A stretch of 64,000 nucleotides of DNA from Chryseobacterium koreense CCUG 49689. GTDB lineage: Bacteria > Bacteroidota > Bacteroidia > Flavobacteriales > Weeksellaceae. The notes under the pieces were generated by a model that did not search any database, was not told the origin of the DNA, and worked only from the letters and a program-made list of their open reading frames with translations. This document shows, one piece after another, positions 33,971 through 43,907 of the stretch (the first letter of the stretch is position 1; each line of letters opens with the position of its first letter). Where the stretch lies: contig NZ_LFNG01000004.1 of NCBI RefSeq assembly GCF_001045435.1, positions 1 through 64,000 on the forward strand, given 5' to 3'. The position numbers and the translations under genes were made by a program.

Positions 33971-35611
33971 ATGTTTCCAAAAATAAATCCCACCCAAACC
34001 AAAGCATGGCAAGATCTCAACGATTATTTTGCCCAAAATGATTTCGAACTGCGATCCCTTTTTCAGAATAATCCAAAAAGGTTTGACCAGTTTTCTGTGA
34101 AAAGGGAAAATTATCTTTTTGATTTTTCTAAAAACCTGATCGACGAAAAAACTTTTGAGCTGCTTCAAAACTTAGCGGTGGAATGTAAAGTGAAAGAAGC
34201 GATCTCCGCAATGTTCTCAGGCGAAAAAATCAATGAAACCGAAGGAAGGGCGGTTCTTCACACAGCTTTGCGGGATTTTTCAAATCAGCCGATTTTGGTG
34301 GATGGCGAAAACATAAAACCAAAAATCAGGAAAGTTCTGGATCAGATGAAATCTTTTTCCGAAAGCATCATTTCCGGCGAACATACCGGTTTTACAGGAA
34401 AAGTAATCACCGATGTGGTGAATATCGGAATTGGTGGATCAGATTTGGGTCCGGTGATGGTGGTTTCTGCACTGAAGCATTTTAAAACCAGATTAAATGT
34501 GCATTTCGTTTCAAACGTAGATGGAAACCATATCGCGGAAACCTTAAAAACGCTGAACCCCGAAACTACCCTTTTCATCATCGCCTCCAAAACATTTACC
34601 ACCCAGGAAACGATGACCAATGCGGAATCTGCGAAATCATGGTTTTTGAAGCGGGGAAAACGGGAGGATGTTGCAAAACATTTTGTGGCTTTATCCACTA
34701 ATATTCAATCGGTTAAATCGTTCGGAATTGCGGAAGCGAATATTTTTGAATTTTGGGATTGGGTCGGTGGAAGATACTCGCTTTGGAGTGCAATTGGTTT
34801 AAGCATTTCGCTCGCTGTAGGTTTCGAGAATTTCGAACAATTGCTTAAAGGTGCCCATGAAACCGATAATCATTTTCAGAATGCGGATTTCAAAGAAAAT
34901 GTCCCGGTTCTGATGGCGCTTTTGGGGATTTGGTACCGAAACTTTTTTGATGCACCTACTTATGCAATTCTGCCTTATTCACAATATTTGGATCGTTTCG
35001 CAGCTTATCTTCAGCAGGGAGACATGGAAAGCAACGGAAAATGCGTGGATAGAAATGGCGAGTTTGTGCAATATGAAACCGGGCCGATTATTTGGGGTGA
35101 ACCAGGAACAAACGGTCAACACGCATTTTATCAGCTGATTCATCAGGGAACCGAATTGATTCCCGCGGATTTTATCGCCTATGTGAAATCCCCAAATCAG
35201 GTTTCCGACCATCAGGAAAAATTATTGGCCAATTTCTTCGCACAAACTGAAGCCTTGGCTTTTGGAAAAACCGAAGAAGAAGCAAGAGAAGAATTGCTCC
35301 AATCAGGGCAACCAGAGGAGGAAGTGGAACGTTTGGTGAACTTCAAAGTCTTCCATGGAAATACGCCGACGAACTCACTTTTAATCAATGAATTAACTCC
35401 TTTTTCATTAGGTCAACTCATTGCGCTTTATGAGCATAAAATTTTTGTGCAGGGAGTAATCTGGAATATTTTCAGTTTTGACCAATTTGGGGTGGAACTG
35501 GGAAAAGTTTTGGCAGGAAAAATCCTGAAAGAACTGGAAATTAGTGAAAAAGTGAGCGCCCATGATTCGTCAACAAACGGTTTGATGAATTACTTTCTGC
35601 AAAAAAAGTAA
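33971..35611 (+). CDS. pgi: Glucose-6-phosphate isomerase
   Basis: PGI interconverts glucose-6-phosphate and fructose-6-phosphate in glycolysis and gluconeogenesis. The 546-aa length fits the long (E. coli-like) form. Motifs: [32 protein letters not shown] (phosphate-binding loop), [19 protein letters not shown], the catalytic Glu in [20 protein letters not shown] and the His in [12 protein letters not shown]. It precedes folD by 28 bp. Confidence 0.98.
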   Translation: MFPKINPTQTKAWQDLNDYFAQNDFELRSLFQNNPKRFDQFSVKRENYLFDFSKNLIDEKTFELLQNLAVECKVKEAISAMFSGEKINETEGRAVLHTALRDFSNQPILVDGENIKPKIRKVLDQMKSFSESIISGEHTGFTGKVITDVVNIGIGGSDLGPVMVVSALKHFKTRLNVHFVSNVDGNHIAETLKTLNPETTLFIIASKTFTTQETMTNAESAKSWFLKRGKREDVAKHFVALSTNIQSVKSFGIAEANIFEFWDWVGGRYSLWSAIGLSISLAVGFENFEQLLKGAHETDNHFQNADFKENVPVLMALLGIWYRNFFDAPTYAILPYSQYLDRFAAYLQQGDMESNGKCVDRNGEFVQYETGPIIWGEPGTNGQHAFYQLIHQGTELIPADFIAYVKSPNQVSDHQEKLLANFFAQTEALAFGKTEEEAREELLQSGQPEEEVERLVNFKVFHGNTPTNSLLINELTPFSLGQLIALYEHKIFVQGVIWNIFSFDQFGVELGKVLAGKILKELEISEKVSAHDSSTNGLMNYFLQKK

Positions 35612-35639
35612 AGTTGAAATAAATCTAAAAAAGTTAAAA

Positions 35640-36524
35640 ATGGCACAAATTCTTGACGGACTGAAAGTTTCAAAAGAGATCAAGGAAGAGATCAAAAACG
35701 ATGTACAGAAGATCCTGGCATCGGGAAAAAGGGCGCCTCATTTGGTGGCAATTTTGGTGGGAAATAACGGCGCGAGTGAAACCTATGTCCGAAGCAAAAT
35801 CAATGACTGCGCTGAAGTGGGCTTCAAATCTTCATTGGTCCGTTTTCCGAGCACTGCTTCCGAGGCGGAGCTTTTAGAGAAAATCCAAGAACTCAACATG
35901 GATCCCGAAGTGGACGGTTTCATTGTGCAGCTTCCGCTCCCGAAACAGATGGATCAGGAAAAGGTCATTATGGCAATCAATTCGCACAAAGATGTAGATG
36001 GCTTCCATCCTGAAAATTTCGGAAGGATGGCTTTGGAAATGAGCACGTTCCTCCCGGCAACACCATTTGGAATTCTGACGCTTTTGGAAAGGTATAATAT
36101 TGAAACGAAAGGTAAAAACTGTGTGATTATCGGAAGGAGTAAAATCGTGGGAAGACCGATGAGCATCTTGATGGGAAGAAAAGATTTCCCAGGGAACGCC
36201 ACCGTTACGGTAACCCATTCCTACACGCCGCATATTGAAGATTTTACCAGAAATGCAGATATTGTGATTACCGCTTTGGGCGATCCGCTATTCCTAAAAG
36301 CTGATATGATCAAGGAAGGTGCCGTGGTTGTGGATGTGGGGATTTCCAGAGTGGAAGATGACTCCAAAAAAGGGTATCATTTGGAAGGGGATGTGGATTT
36401 TGAAAGTTGCGCGCCAAAAGCAAGCTGGATCACGCCGGTTCCCGGAGGAGTGGGACCTATGACCAGAGCAATGCTGCTGAAAAACACTATTTTAGCATAT
36501 AAGCATACTATTTATAAAGATTAA
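35640..36524 (+). CDS. folD: Methylenetetrahydrofolate dehydrogenase/cyclohydrolase FolD
   Basis: The bifunctional enzyme interconverts methylene-, methenyl- and formyl-tetrahydrofolate. The 294-aa protein shows the catalytic ETYVRSKINDCAEVG (Tyr/Lys pair), DGFIVQLPLPKQMD, CVIIGRSKIVGRPMSILM (NAD(P) binding) and ITPVPGGVGPMTRAMLL. Length and motifs are complete. It is likely cotranscribed with pgi. Confidence 0.98.
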   Translation: MAQILDGLKVSKEIKEEIKNDVQKILASGKRAPHLVAILVGNNGASETYVRSKINDCAEVGFKSSLVRFPSTASEAELLEKIQELNMDPEVDGFIVQLPLPKQMDQEKVIMAINSHKDVDGFHPENFGRMALEMSTFLPATPFGILTLLERYNIETKGKNCVIIGRSKIVGRPMSILMGRKDFPGNATVTVTHSYTPHIEDFTRNADIVITALGDPLFLKADMIKEGAVVVDVGISRVEDDSKKGYHLEGDVDFESCAPKASWITPVPGGVGPMTRAMLLKNTILAYKHTIYKD

Positions 36525-36627
36525 ATTCGGCTGGAAAACAGCGATCGAAGAAAGAATAGTTGACAAATCTCAAAATGTGGAAAGCGAGCTTTAACGCTCC
36601 ATCAGAAAAGATTTTAAGGTGAGAATT

Positions 36628-37257
36628 ATGACGAACGAAGAAGAAATATTATTGAACCAAGGCAGAATGCTTCCAGTGATGGAGCATTTTTATACCTTGC
36701 AAGGAGAAGGTGCACATACCGGAAAAGCCGCCTATTTCATCAGATTGGGTGGTTGCGATGTAGGCTGCCATTGGTGTGATGTGAAAGAAAGCTGGAATCC
36801 GGAATTGCATCCTTTGATGGATGCGGAAGAAGTGGCGAAAACCGCCGCGAAATATTGCAAAACCATTGTGTTGACCGGTGGCGAACCTTTGATGTATAAC
36901 CTGGATGTTTTGACCCAAAAATTAAAGGAACTCGGCTGCGAAATCCATATAGAGACTTCCGGAGCGTATGAAATGAGCGGGATTCTGGACTGGATCACGC
37001 TTTCGCCCAAAAAAACCAAGTTGCCTACAGAAGAAATATATGCCGAAGCTAATGAACTGAAAATGATCGTCTATAACCAGAGCGATTTCAAATTTGCGGA
37101 GGAACAGGCGGCAAAAGTTTCAGAAGATTGTGTACTTTACCTGCAAAGCGAATGGAGCAAGCGGAATGAAATGTACCCGAAAATCACCGATTTCATTTTG
37201 GCCCACCCGAAGTGGAAAGCATCCGTTCAGACCCACAAATATTTGAATATTCCGTGA
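36628..37257 (+). CDS. queE: 7-carboxy-7-deazaguanine synthase QueE
   Basis: QueE is the radical-SAM enzyme that makes 7-carboxy-7-deazaguanine for queuosine. The protein is 209 aa from the ATG at 36628; a GTG nine bases upstream is an alternative. CDVGCHWCDVKESW holds the CxxxCxxC cluster motif, and TLQGEGAHTGKAAYFIRLGGC precedes it. VLTGGEPLMY is the SAM-binding GGEP motif. No other queuosine genes lie in the window. Confidence 0.95.
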   Translation: MTNEEEILLNQGRMLPVMEHFYTLQGEGAHTGKAAYFIRLGGCDVGCHWCDVKESWNPELHPLMDAEEVAKTAAKYCKTIVLTGGEPLMYNLDVLTQKLKELGCEIHIETSGAYEMSGILDWITLSPKKTKLPTEEIYAEANELKMIVYNQSDFKFAEEQAAKVSEDCVLYLQSEWSKRNEMYPKITDFILAHPKWKASVQTHKYLNIP

Positions 37258-37293
37258 TTATTGGTACATTTACATTCTTGTAAATAAGGCTTT

Positions 37294-38670
37294 ATGCAAA
37301 AAATTCGATTTTCTCGATATTTCAAGGTCATTTTTATTTTGCTGGATGTATTGGTCATTGCGGGAGTTTTTCTGTATTTTTTCTTGCGCAATAATGAGTT
37401 CAAGTATGATCGCGAAATTTGGGAGCAAAACCTGCTTTCATTAATTCTTCTCACATTGTTCTGGATTTTGCTCAGCGGTAGAACCAGACTGTATTCCATC
37501 GCGCGAAACCTTACCTACACAATTTATTTGGAGCGGCTGATCACCCATATTTTTATTTTTATTTTCGGAGTGATTTTGTTGGCAAAGGTCAGTAACAATG
37601 ATTTTCTCAAGCAAGATCGCTTTCTCATCGCAATCAGTCTGTTTATTTTTCTTTACCTCATTAAGTCTTTGGTATTTTTTGCATTAAAGTATTTCAGAAC
37701 CTTGGGAATCAACCACAGAAACGTAATGTTTTTGACCGAAGATGCCTCCGCAAAAATATTGAGGAACATCCTGGAGGAAAGAAAGGATTATGGTTTCAAA
37801 ATTTTTGATTATCCCCAAACGGACCGAAACGATTTTGACAAACTAACGCATTTCTGGGAGGAAAATGGAATCCACACCATGTACCTTTCCAATGAGCCCA
37901 AAAATGGTTCCAGAGAATTCGAGCGGGAAATATTCAGACTCGCAGATTTGCACAAAATACGGATATCGCTGATTCCTAGCATTATTGAAAACAATTTTTT
38001 TCAATATGATTTGGGATATATTGAAACGCAGCCCATCTTGGTGCGGGCGAAATTTCCTTTGGAATATTTAACCAATTCCATCGTGAAAAGAAGTATTGAT
38101 ATCCTTTTCTCCATATTGGTTCTCGTTGGAATTTGCTCCTGGCTATTCCCAATAATTGCGATTTTAATCAAAATCGGAAGCAAGGGGCCGGTGTTTTTTA
38201 TTCAGAAAAGATATGGCTTTCATGACCATGTTTTTAACTGTATCAAGTTCAGAACCATGTATGTGAACGGAAACTCCGCTACCAAAACCACGGAGGAAAA
38301 CGACACGAGAATCACCAAAATCGGCAGATTTCTGCGAAAGACAAGCCTGGATGAAATGCCGCAGTTTCTGAATGTTTTGAAAGGCGACATGTCGGTTGTG
38401 GGACCCAGACCGCATATGCTTTTGGTGGATGATTTCTATAAATTGAAAATTGGTAGATATTCCATTCGAAGCCTTGTGAGACCAGGAGTAACCGGACTTG
38501 CACAAGTGAACGGACTTCGTGGAGATACGGCGAAAGACATGGAAATTGAAATGCAGAAAAGGATTTTGGCTGATGCCTTTTATGTGAAAAACTGGAGTTT
38601 GAGCCTGGATTTCGTCATTATCCTGAAAACCATTTTTCTGGTGATTGCCGGAGACAAAAATGCCAATTAA
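37294..38670 (+). CDS. Polyprenyl-phosphate sugar-1-phosphate transferase (WbaP/WcaJ-like)
   Basis: The 458-aa protein has four N-terminal membrane helices, a soluble middle domain and, after a further membrane segment (SILVLVGICSWLFPIIAIL), the catalytic domain of bacterial sugar transferases: GPVFFIQKRYGFHDHVFNCIKFRTM, TSLDEMPQFLNVLKGDMSVVGPRPH and RPGVTGLAQVNGLRG. It attaches the first sugar phosphate to undecaprenyl phosphate, starting surface polysaccharide synthesis. Sugar identity is unknown. Other polysaccharide genes in the window are not adjacent. Confidence 0.93.
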   Translation: MQKIRFSRYFKVIFILLDVLVIAGVFLYFFLRNNEFKYDREIWEQNLLSLILLTLFWILLSGRTRLYSIARNLTYTIYLERLITHIFIFIFGVILLAKVSNNDFLKQDRFLIAISLFIFLYLIKSLVFFALKYFRTLGINHRNVMFLTEDASAKILRNILEERKDYGFKIFDYPQTDRNDFDKLTHFWEENGIHTMYLSNEPKNGSREFEREIFRLADLHKIRISLIPSIIENNFFQYDLGYIETQPILVRAKFPLEYLTNSIVKRSIDILFSILVLVGICSWLFPIIAILIKIGSKGPVFFIQKRYGFHDHVFNCIKFRTMYVNGNSATKTTEENDTRITKIGRFLRKTSLDEMPQFLNVLKGDMSVVGPRPHMLLVDDFYKLKIGRYSIRSLVRPGVTGLAQVNGLRGDTAKDMEIEMQKRILADAFYVKNWSLSLDFVIILKTIFLVIAGDKNAN

Positions 38671-38707
38671 AATCTGCTCAAAAAAATAAAAACACTAATT
38701 TAGCGGA

Positions 38708-39460
38708 ATGTTAAAAAGATTTTTGAGTGAAGTTGGCGCTTATTTTCTTCTTTTGTCGAAATCGATCAAAAGACCACAAAAAATGTCGGTTTTTGGCAAA
38801 TTATTGATGCGTGAGATCAACGATTTGGGAGTGAATTCCTTTGGTTTGGTTTTATTTACCTCAATCTTTGTAGGAGCGGTAGTAGCGATTCAGATGTTCA
38901 ACAATTTCAGCGCATCATCCATCCCGATTCCGAAAGCTTTTATCGGTTATGCCACCAAAGCGGTACTGATTCTGGAATTTGCACCCACCATCATCTCTGT
39001 GATTTTGGCAGGGAAAGTCGGTTCATATATTGCGTCAAGTATCGGAACGATGAGGGTTACAGAGCAGATCGATGCATTGGACATTATGGGCGTGAACTCG
39101 CCAAACTTCCTGATTATGCCTAAGATTTTGGCGAGCGTAATTTTTAATCCGCTGTTAATTGCCATCAGTATTTTTATTGGATTGTGGGGCGGTTATTTGG
39201 CGGGACTCGCCACCGGGAACTGGAGCAAAGCAGATTATATCACGGGTGTTCAGATTTATATGCCTCAACATTTTATCTGGTACGCATTTTTTAAAACTGT
39301 GGTCTTCGCATTTTTGATTGCAACCATCCCGGCTTATTTCGGATATAATGTGAAGGGCGGTTCGCTGGAAGTTGGTCGTGCAAGTACACAAGCTGTTGTT
39401 TGGACCATTGTGGCCATCATCATCATGAATTTAATTTTAACCCAAATGTTCCTCAGCTGA
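38708..39460 (+). CDS. mlaE: MlaE-family lipid ABC permease
   Basis: The 250-aa protein has five or six membrane helices and the MlaE family pattern (GLVLFTSIFVGAVVAIQ, EFAPTIISVILAGKVGSYIASSIGTMRVTEQIDALDIMGVN). It forms the inner-membrane core of a lipid-transport ABC system. Its TGA overlaps the ATG of the ATPase gene. The MCE partner (23136-24086) is unlinked. Confidence 0.93.
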   Translation: MLKRFLSEVGAYFLLLSKSIKRPQKMSVFGKLLMREINDLGVNSFGLVLFTSIFVGAVVAIQMFNNFSASSIPIPKAFIGYATKAVLILEFAPTIISVILAGKVGSYIASSIGTMRVTEQIDALDIMGVNSPNFLIMPKILASVIFNPLLIAISIFIGLWGGYLAGLATGNWSKADYITGVQIYMPQHFIWYAFFKTVVFAFLIATIPAYFGYNVKGGSLEVGRASTQAVVWTIVAIIIMNLILTQMFLS

Positions 39461-40278
39461 TGATTGAAGTAAAAAATTTAGAGAAAAACTTCGACGGAGT
39501 AGAGGTACTGAAAGGAATCAGCACTACTTTTGAGACGGGAAAAGTAAACCTGATCATCGGGCAGAGCGGATCCGGGAAAACCGTGTTCCTCAAAAGTCTG
39601 TTGAATGTTTACCAACCCACCTCGGGCGAAATTCTTTTTGACGGGAGAGATATCAATAAAATGTCGCGGGACGAAAAAATGTCGCTGCGTTCGGAGATTG
39701 GAACGGTTTTTCAGGGAAGTGCGCTGTTTGACTCCATGACGGTGGAAGAAAACATCATGTTTCCACTGGATATGTTTACAAATCTTTCTTTCCGCGAAAA
39801 AAAACGCCGGGTTTTTGATGTGGTGGGAAGGGTTCATCTCAATAAAGCCAACAGAAAATACCCGTCTGAAATTTCCGGTGGAATGCAGAAAAGAGTCGCC
39901 ATCGCAAGAGCAATAGTAAATAATCCGAAATACCTATTTTGTGACGAGCCTAATTCCGGCCTCGATCCTTATACTTCAAATATTATTGACGACCTGCTTC
40001 TGGAAATTACCAAGGAATATAATACTACCACCATCATCAATTCCCACGATATGAATTCTGTGATGACGATTGGCGAAAAGATTGTTTATCTTCGTCACGG
40101 AATTAAAGAATGGGAAGGAAACAAAGAAATTTTGATCAACGCGGGAAATAAAAACCTGATTGATTTCGTTTATTCATCAGAGTTATTCAAAGAATTGCGT
40201 GAGTATTTCTTAGAAACAAATAAGACATCCATAGAAAATATAATCACTAAACCAAATCCTAATGAAACAGATTTTTAG
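39460..40278 (+). CDS. mlaF: MlaF-family lipid ABC ATPase
   Basis: From the ATG at 39460 (MIEVKNLEKNFDGVEVL) the protein is 272 aa. It has Walker A GQSGSGKT, signature SGGMQKRVAIARA, Walker B YLFCDEPNSGLDP and the switch His in INSHDM. The start overlaps the mlaE stop (TGATG), so translation is coupled. It powers the MlaE permease. Confidence 0.95.
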   Translation: MIEVKNLEKNFDGVEVLKGISTTFETGKVNLIIGQSGSGKTVFLKSLLNVYQPTSGEILFDGRDINKMSRDEKMSLRSEIGTVFQGSALFDSMTVEENIMFPLDMFTNLSFREKKRRVFDVVGRVHLNKANRKYPSEISGGMQKRVAIARAIVNNPKYLFCDEPNSGLDPYTSNIIDDLLLEITKEYNTTTIINSHDMNSVMTIGEKIVYLRHGIKEWEGNKEILINAGNKNLIDFVYSSELFKELREYFLETNKTSIENIITKPNPNETDF

Positions 40279-40888
40279 CCTAATTTTAATTACAGCCACT
40301 ACATTTGCCAGCGCTCAAATTAAATTAGCTGCCAAAGGGAACTTATTGTTTAAGACCGACAAACCGACGTGGGAAGCAATCTCTAATACGGCAACTGCGG
40401 CCTACAAAGAATCCGGAAAGAACAATATCGGGTTTAATTTTGGTGTATCGGCCAAAATTGAATTACCCGCAACTTCTTTTTTCCTTATGCCCGAAATCTA
40501 CTACACCACTTTCAAATCTGAATTTGATGTTCCTGATGAAAACGTAACACTGGAGATCAAAAGTAATCGTATTGACATTCCGGTATTGTTAGGATATGAT
40601 CTTTTCGGTGATACTTTAGGGGTTTTCGCAGGTCCGGTCGCGTCTTATAATTTTGACAAAAACGACCAGTTCAAAGATTTCACTGAAGATACTAAGAATA
40701 AATTTCGAATGGGATATCAGTTTGGTGCACAGGTTCAAATTTCAAAAATGATTCTGAATGCTAGATATGAAGGTGCATTCAGCGAGGATCAGCGGGATTT
40801 CATCAACAAAACAAATCCTTCCGATTACGTGGTGAGATATGACAGCAGACCAAGTATGTTGATATTCGGGGTAGGTTATCAGTTCTAA
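40262..40888 (+). CDS. Outer-membrane beta-barrel protein (PorT-like)
   Basis: The 208-aa protein has a Sec signal peptide (MKQIFSLILITATTFASAQ) and a mature part with amphipathic strands ending in an aromatic residue (FGVGYQF), which is the usual barrel-assembly signal. It begins 17 bp inside the end of mlaF, so it is part of the same operon. An outer-membrane partner for the lipid transporter is possible but unproven. Confidence 0.75.
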   Translation: MKQIFSLILITATTFASAQIKLAAKGNLLFKTDKPTWEAISNTATAAYKESGKNNIGFNFGVSAKIELPATSFFLMPEIYYTTFKSEFDVPDENVTLEIKSNRIDIPVLLGYDLFGDTLGVFAGPVASYNFDKNDQFKDFTEDTKNKFRMGYQFGAQVQISKMILNARYEGAFSEDQRDFINKTNPSDYVVRYDSRPSMLIFGVGYQF

Positions 40889-40910
40889 ATACTAACTTAC
40901 ACTACAAGAA

Positions 40911-40944
40911 AAAAATCCGCAGATTAGTAATTCTGCGGATTTTT
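40911..40944. terminator. Bidirectional terminator
   Basis: Perfect 13-bp arms (40911-40923 and 40932-40944) with A/T-rich flanks can stop transcripts from both sides. It overlaps the last codons of the convergent gene at 40924. Confidence 0.85.
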
Positions 40945-41250
40945 ATTTTCTATCGGTGTCACGGGAGTTTGCGGCTGTTGATTGGCCAGTTCTGCGGCCT
41001 GTTTTTCCAGTTCCTCTTTTTCTTTTCTAAGTTGCTTCAGCTCTTTTCTCTTCTGCTCCTCTTTCAGGGCGGTTCCCTTGCTCACATATCCCACGATTCC
41101 TCCGATGATTAAACCAATTCCGATTCCGGCGAGGATTCCCATCAAACTGATAGGTTCGAACAGTTTCACCATTGAAAACTCGGGCAGCATATAATAAAGC
41201 AGAAAAGCCAGGCCCAAAAGCAGAAACCCAATAAAGTGCAAATTTTTCAT
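40924..41250 (-). CDS. Small membrane protein with coiled-coil tail
   Basis: The 108-aa protein has two membrane helices (FIGFLLLGLAFLLYYML and ISLMGILAGIGIGLIIGGIVGYV) followed by a Lys/Glu-rich helix (about 65-90) and a Gln/Pro-rich end. No family recognised. Its last codons form one arm of the terminator. Confidence 0.65.
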   Translation of the reverse strand: MKNLHFIGFLLLGLAFLLYYMLPEFSMVKLFEPISLMGILAGIGIGLIIGGIVGYVSKGTALKEEQKRKELKQLRKEKEELEKQAAELANQQPQTPVTPIENKNPQNY

Positions 41251-41265
41251 AGTTTAGAAATTAAA

Positions 41266-41300
41266 AACCTTCCCAAATTTAATGATTTTTAGGGAAGGTT
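41266..41300 (-). terminator. Terminator of the M48 protease gene
   Basis: Arms aaccttccc (41266-41274) and gggaaggtt (41292-41300) are followed on the minus strand by a T-rich tract. Confidence 0.75.
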
Positions 41301-41319
41301 AGATTAAATGTTTTGCTTT

Positions 41320-42129
41320 TTAGATTTTCCCTCCTGCAGTTTGATAGTACTGAAGTGCCTTTGCCATGTGTTTCTCAAGGTCTGCGCGTCTTGTCTCCGG
41401 ATTCGGGTGCGTTGAAAGGAATTCCGGTGTTCGGTTTCCGGTTGCGGCAGCTTCCATCCTTTGCCAAAAAGGATAAGCTTCTCTTGGGTCATATCCAGCC
41501 ATAGCCATTAGATAAAGACCCATTTCGTCGGCTTCCAACTCTTGACTTCTGCCATATTTCAGCAAGGCCACTTGTGCACCGATTGGATACGCTTGTTGGA
41601 AGATCTGTGCCAACTGAGCGTTAGAGATGGTGCTTCCCAGTATCGCTCCACCGTATTGTGCCACCATCGCTTGGGAAATTCTTTCATTTCCGTGGCCAGC
41701 AAGTGCGTGGGAAATCTCGTGACCCAAAACTACCGCCATTCCGGTATCGGTTTTGGTAATTGGTAAAATTCCAGTGTAAACCGCCACTTTTCCACCCGGC
41801 ATACACCATGCGTTGATTTGCTTATCGTCCAAAAGATTGAACTCCCATTGATAATCCGCAATGTCGGCTTCTCTACCAATACCTCTGTAATAATTATTCG
41901 CAGCATTCTTCAGCCGCAATCCCACATTCTGAACACTTTTGGAAGCGGTGGTTCCTGAAATCACTTTTGCTGCTGAAATCGCCTGGTGGTATTGCTGTAA
42001 AGCTGCCGCGGCAATTTCTTGATTATTCGCTAGCTGCAAAGTTTTTCTACCGGTAATGGGATTGGTTGTGCAGGCAATCAATGCAAGGGACAAAATACCG
42101 GCGGACAAAAATTTATTTACTTTTTTCAT
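41320..42129 (-). CDS. M48 family metalloprotease lipoprotein
   Basis: The 269-aa protein has a lipobox (LALIAC, Cys20) and the zinc motif VVLGHEISHALAGHGNER (HExxH), with the third ligand in ELEADEMGLYLMAMAGYDP. It is a periplasmic or outer-membrane-anchored Zn protease of the LoiP/BepA kind, which act in envelope quality control. The short length lacks the TPR domain of BepA, so it is closer to LoiP. Confidence 0.92.
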   Translation of the reverse strand: MKKVNKFLSAGILSLALIACTTNPITGRKTLQLANNQEIAAAALQQYHQAISAAKVISGTTASKSVQNVGLRLKNAANNYYRGIGREADIADYQWEFNLLDDKQINAWCMPGGKVAVYTGILPITKTDTGMAVVLGHEISHALAGHGNERISQAMVAQYGGAILGSTISNAQLAQIFQQAYPIGAQVALLKYGRSQELEADEMGLYLMAMAGYDPREAYPFWQRMEAAATGNRTPEFLSTHPNPETRRADLEKHMAKALQYYQTAGGKI

Positions 42130-42234
42130 AGCGTTGAATTTGAATTTCCTTTCTTAAAACAATTTTTATTCCAAATAAAAATTTTAACTTTAACCATCGT
42201 CTATTTCCCGAATCAAAAATGCAAAATTAAAGTT

Positions 42235-42774
42235 ATGAAAAATCTAGCGAAAATCATGGTATTAATTTTTCCCATGTTTCTGTTTTCATGTGCATCAAAC
42301 TCCAGTGCGTCAAGTGCAATGTCTGCGGAGAAATTGGCGGCGATTCTTCAATCGCAGGAATTCACTTTTATGGCAAAACGGGCCAATCCGGTCGGTGGAG
42401 ATGTGAACAATATTTTGAACTCATTTCCGAATTCTTCCGCCAGCAGAATCCTGGATTTGGATTACGGATATACCGTGGTTATTAAAAAAAATGAGTTGAA
42501 TGTGAACCTTCCCTATTTTGGCAGGCTCTATAATCCAAGTTACGATTCCACCAAGAATGGCTATCGTTTCGTTTCAAAAGATTATAAGATTATGGAAACT
42601 CCGGGTAGAAAAGGAAGCACCCTTTATCAAATCAGTACCAATGACCAGCAATTTTTGAAAAAAATGATTCTGGAAGTTTTCAAAAACGGAAAGGCCTATC
42701 TTTCTATTGATTCTAATGACAGGCAACCGATTTCTTATGATGGCTATATCTTGGAAAATTCTAAAAAAAAGTAA
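42235..42774 (+). CDS. DUF4251 lipoprotein
   Basis: The 179-aa protein has a lipobox (FLFSC, Cys19) and the DUF4251 pattern: QEFTFMAKRANPVGGDVNN, LDYGYTVVIKKNELNVNLPYFGRLY and YQISTNDQQF. The family is a beta-rich envelope protein of unknown role, common in Bacteroidota. Confidence 0.82.
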   Translation: MKNLAKIMVLIFPMFLFSCASNSSASSAMSAEKLAAILQSQEFTFMAKRANPVGGDVNNILNSFPNSSASRILDLDYGYTVVIKKNELNVNLPYFGRLYNPSYDSTKNGYRFVSKDYKIMETPGRKGSTLYQISTNDQQFLKKMILEVFKNGKAYLSIDSNDRQPISYDGYILENSKKK

Positions 42775-42792
42775 TCCCTGAGGTTTTTGGGA

Positions 42793-43119
42793 TTAAATCA
42801 TTCCCAACTCAAAACGGGCTTCTTCACTCATCATATCGCGATTCCAAGTGGGTTCGAAGGTGAGTTCCAGTTCCACTTCGGAAACATGTTCCACCAGTGC
42901 AATTTTTTCTTTCACTTCTGCGGGCAGACTTTCCGCGACAGGACAGTTCGGTGAAGTAAGTGTCATGATGACTTTCACGGCGGCTTCGTCGGAAATCTGC
43001 ACATCATAAATGAGTCCCAGTTCGTAAATGTCAACTGGAATCTCCGGATCATAAATGGTCTTAAGTACTCTGATTATATTTTCACCGATATCGGCTATTT
43101 GTTCGTCAGTATATTTCAT
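42793..43119 (-). CDS. sufT: DUF59 (MIP18-like) iron-sulfur assembly factor
   Basis: From the Met at 43119 the protein is 108 aa. IIRVLKTIYDPEIPVDIYELGLIYDV and MTLTSPNCPVAESLP are the DUF59/MIP18 core with its conserved Cys. Such proteins help insert Fe-S clusters. The gene symbol is tentative because the rest of the suf operon is not in the window. The longer frame to 43140 lacks family support. Confidence 0.85.
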   Translation of the reverse strand: MKYTDEQIADIGENIIRVLKTIYDPEIPVDIYELGLIYDVQISDEAAVKVIMTLTSPNCPVAESLPAEVKEKIALVEHVSEVELELTFEPTWNRDMMSEEARFELGMI

Positions 43120-43160
43120 GTGGCAATCAGCTTTCAGCACAATGCATCCAGCGTTTTTTT

Positions 43161-43856
43161 TTATTCTAATTTTTGTAATAAATCTTCCTGCCTCATCCGG
43201 CGGAAAATGTTTGCCAAAGTTAAGACATCTTTTTCACAATATTGAACTATTCTAAATAAGTCTTTTTCTATCCAGTAAATTGACGCGACCATTGAACCGT
43301 CTATATCGTCCTTTGGAGTGGGAATTCCGAAGACGTGTGCCAGTAATTCCAATGAAACGTAGGATTTGTAATCCCCGAATTTCCAAAGTTCCATCGTATC
43401 AAGATGTGGAATTTCCCAAGGTTTTTTTCCGAATAATTGAAAAGGTTTCGGCGGTTCAATGCCATTGATCAGAAACCTTCTCGCAATCCACGGAAAATCG
43501 AACTCCTTCCCGTTGTGTGCACATAAGATTGCGTCACGAAGTTTGGTATGGTTGAAAATCTCCCCGAATTCCTCCAACAGCTTTTTCTCGTCATCATCCG
43601 CAAAACTTTTGATATTCAGCTTATTGCTTTTATCAAGTAGTCCTACGGAAATACAGATGATTTTTCCGAACTCTGCCATGATTCCGCCACGTTCCTTATA
43701 AAATTCTTCTGCGGTGAAATCATCTTTTCTCTGATGCAGCGTTTTTTTATCCCATAATTTTTGTTCAGATTCTTCCATTTCCTCCCAGTTTCCGAATTGC
43801 GGAACGGTTTCTATATCCAGGAAGAGTACTCTTTCTAAGGGAATATTTTTAAGCAT
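43161..43856 (-). CDS. Predicted 3'-5' exonuclease, PolB-like DEDD fold
   Basis: The 231-aa protein has LFLDIETVP (Exo I Asp/Glu), CAHNGKEFDFPWIARRF (Exo II Asp) and IVQYCEKDVLTL (Exo III Asp with preceding Tyr, DEDDy type). It is a stand-alone exonuclease domain of DNA polymerase B type, as found across Bacteroidota. Substrate and pathway are unknown. Confidence 0.88.
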   Translation of the reverse strand: MLKNIPLERVLFLDIETVPQFGNWEEMEESEQKLWDKKTLHQRKDDFTAEEFYKERGGIMAEFGKIICISVGLLDKSNKLNIKSFADDDEKKLLEEFGEIFNHTKLRDAILCAHNGKEFDFPWIARRFLINGIEPPKPFQLFGKKPWEIPHLDTMELWKFGDYKSYVSLELLAHVFGIPTPKDDIDGSMVASIYWIEKDLFRIVQYCEKDVLTLANIFRRMRQEDLLQKLE

Positions 43857-43907
43857 GACTTGTGGTTTTATGGAAAGTGAATTTAGGGATTTTTTTTCAG
43901 GACAGAA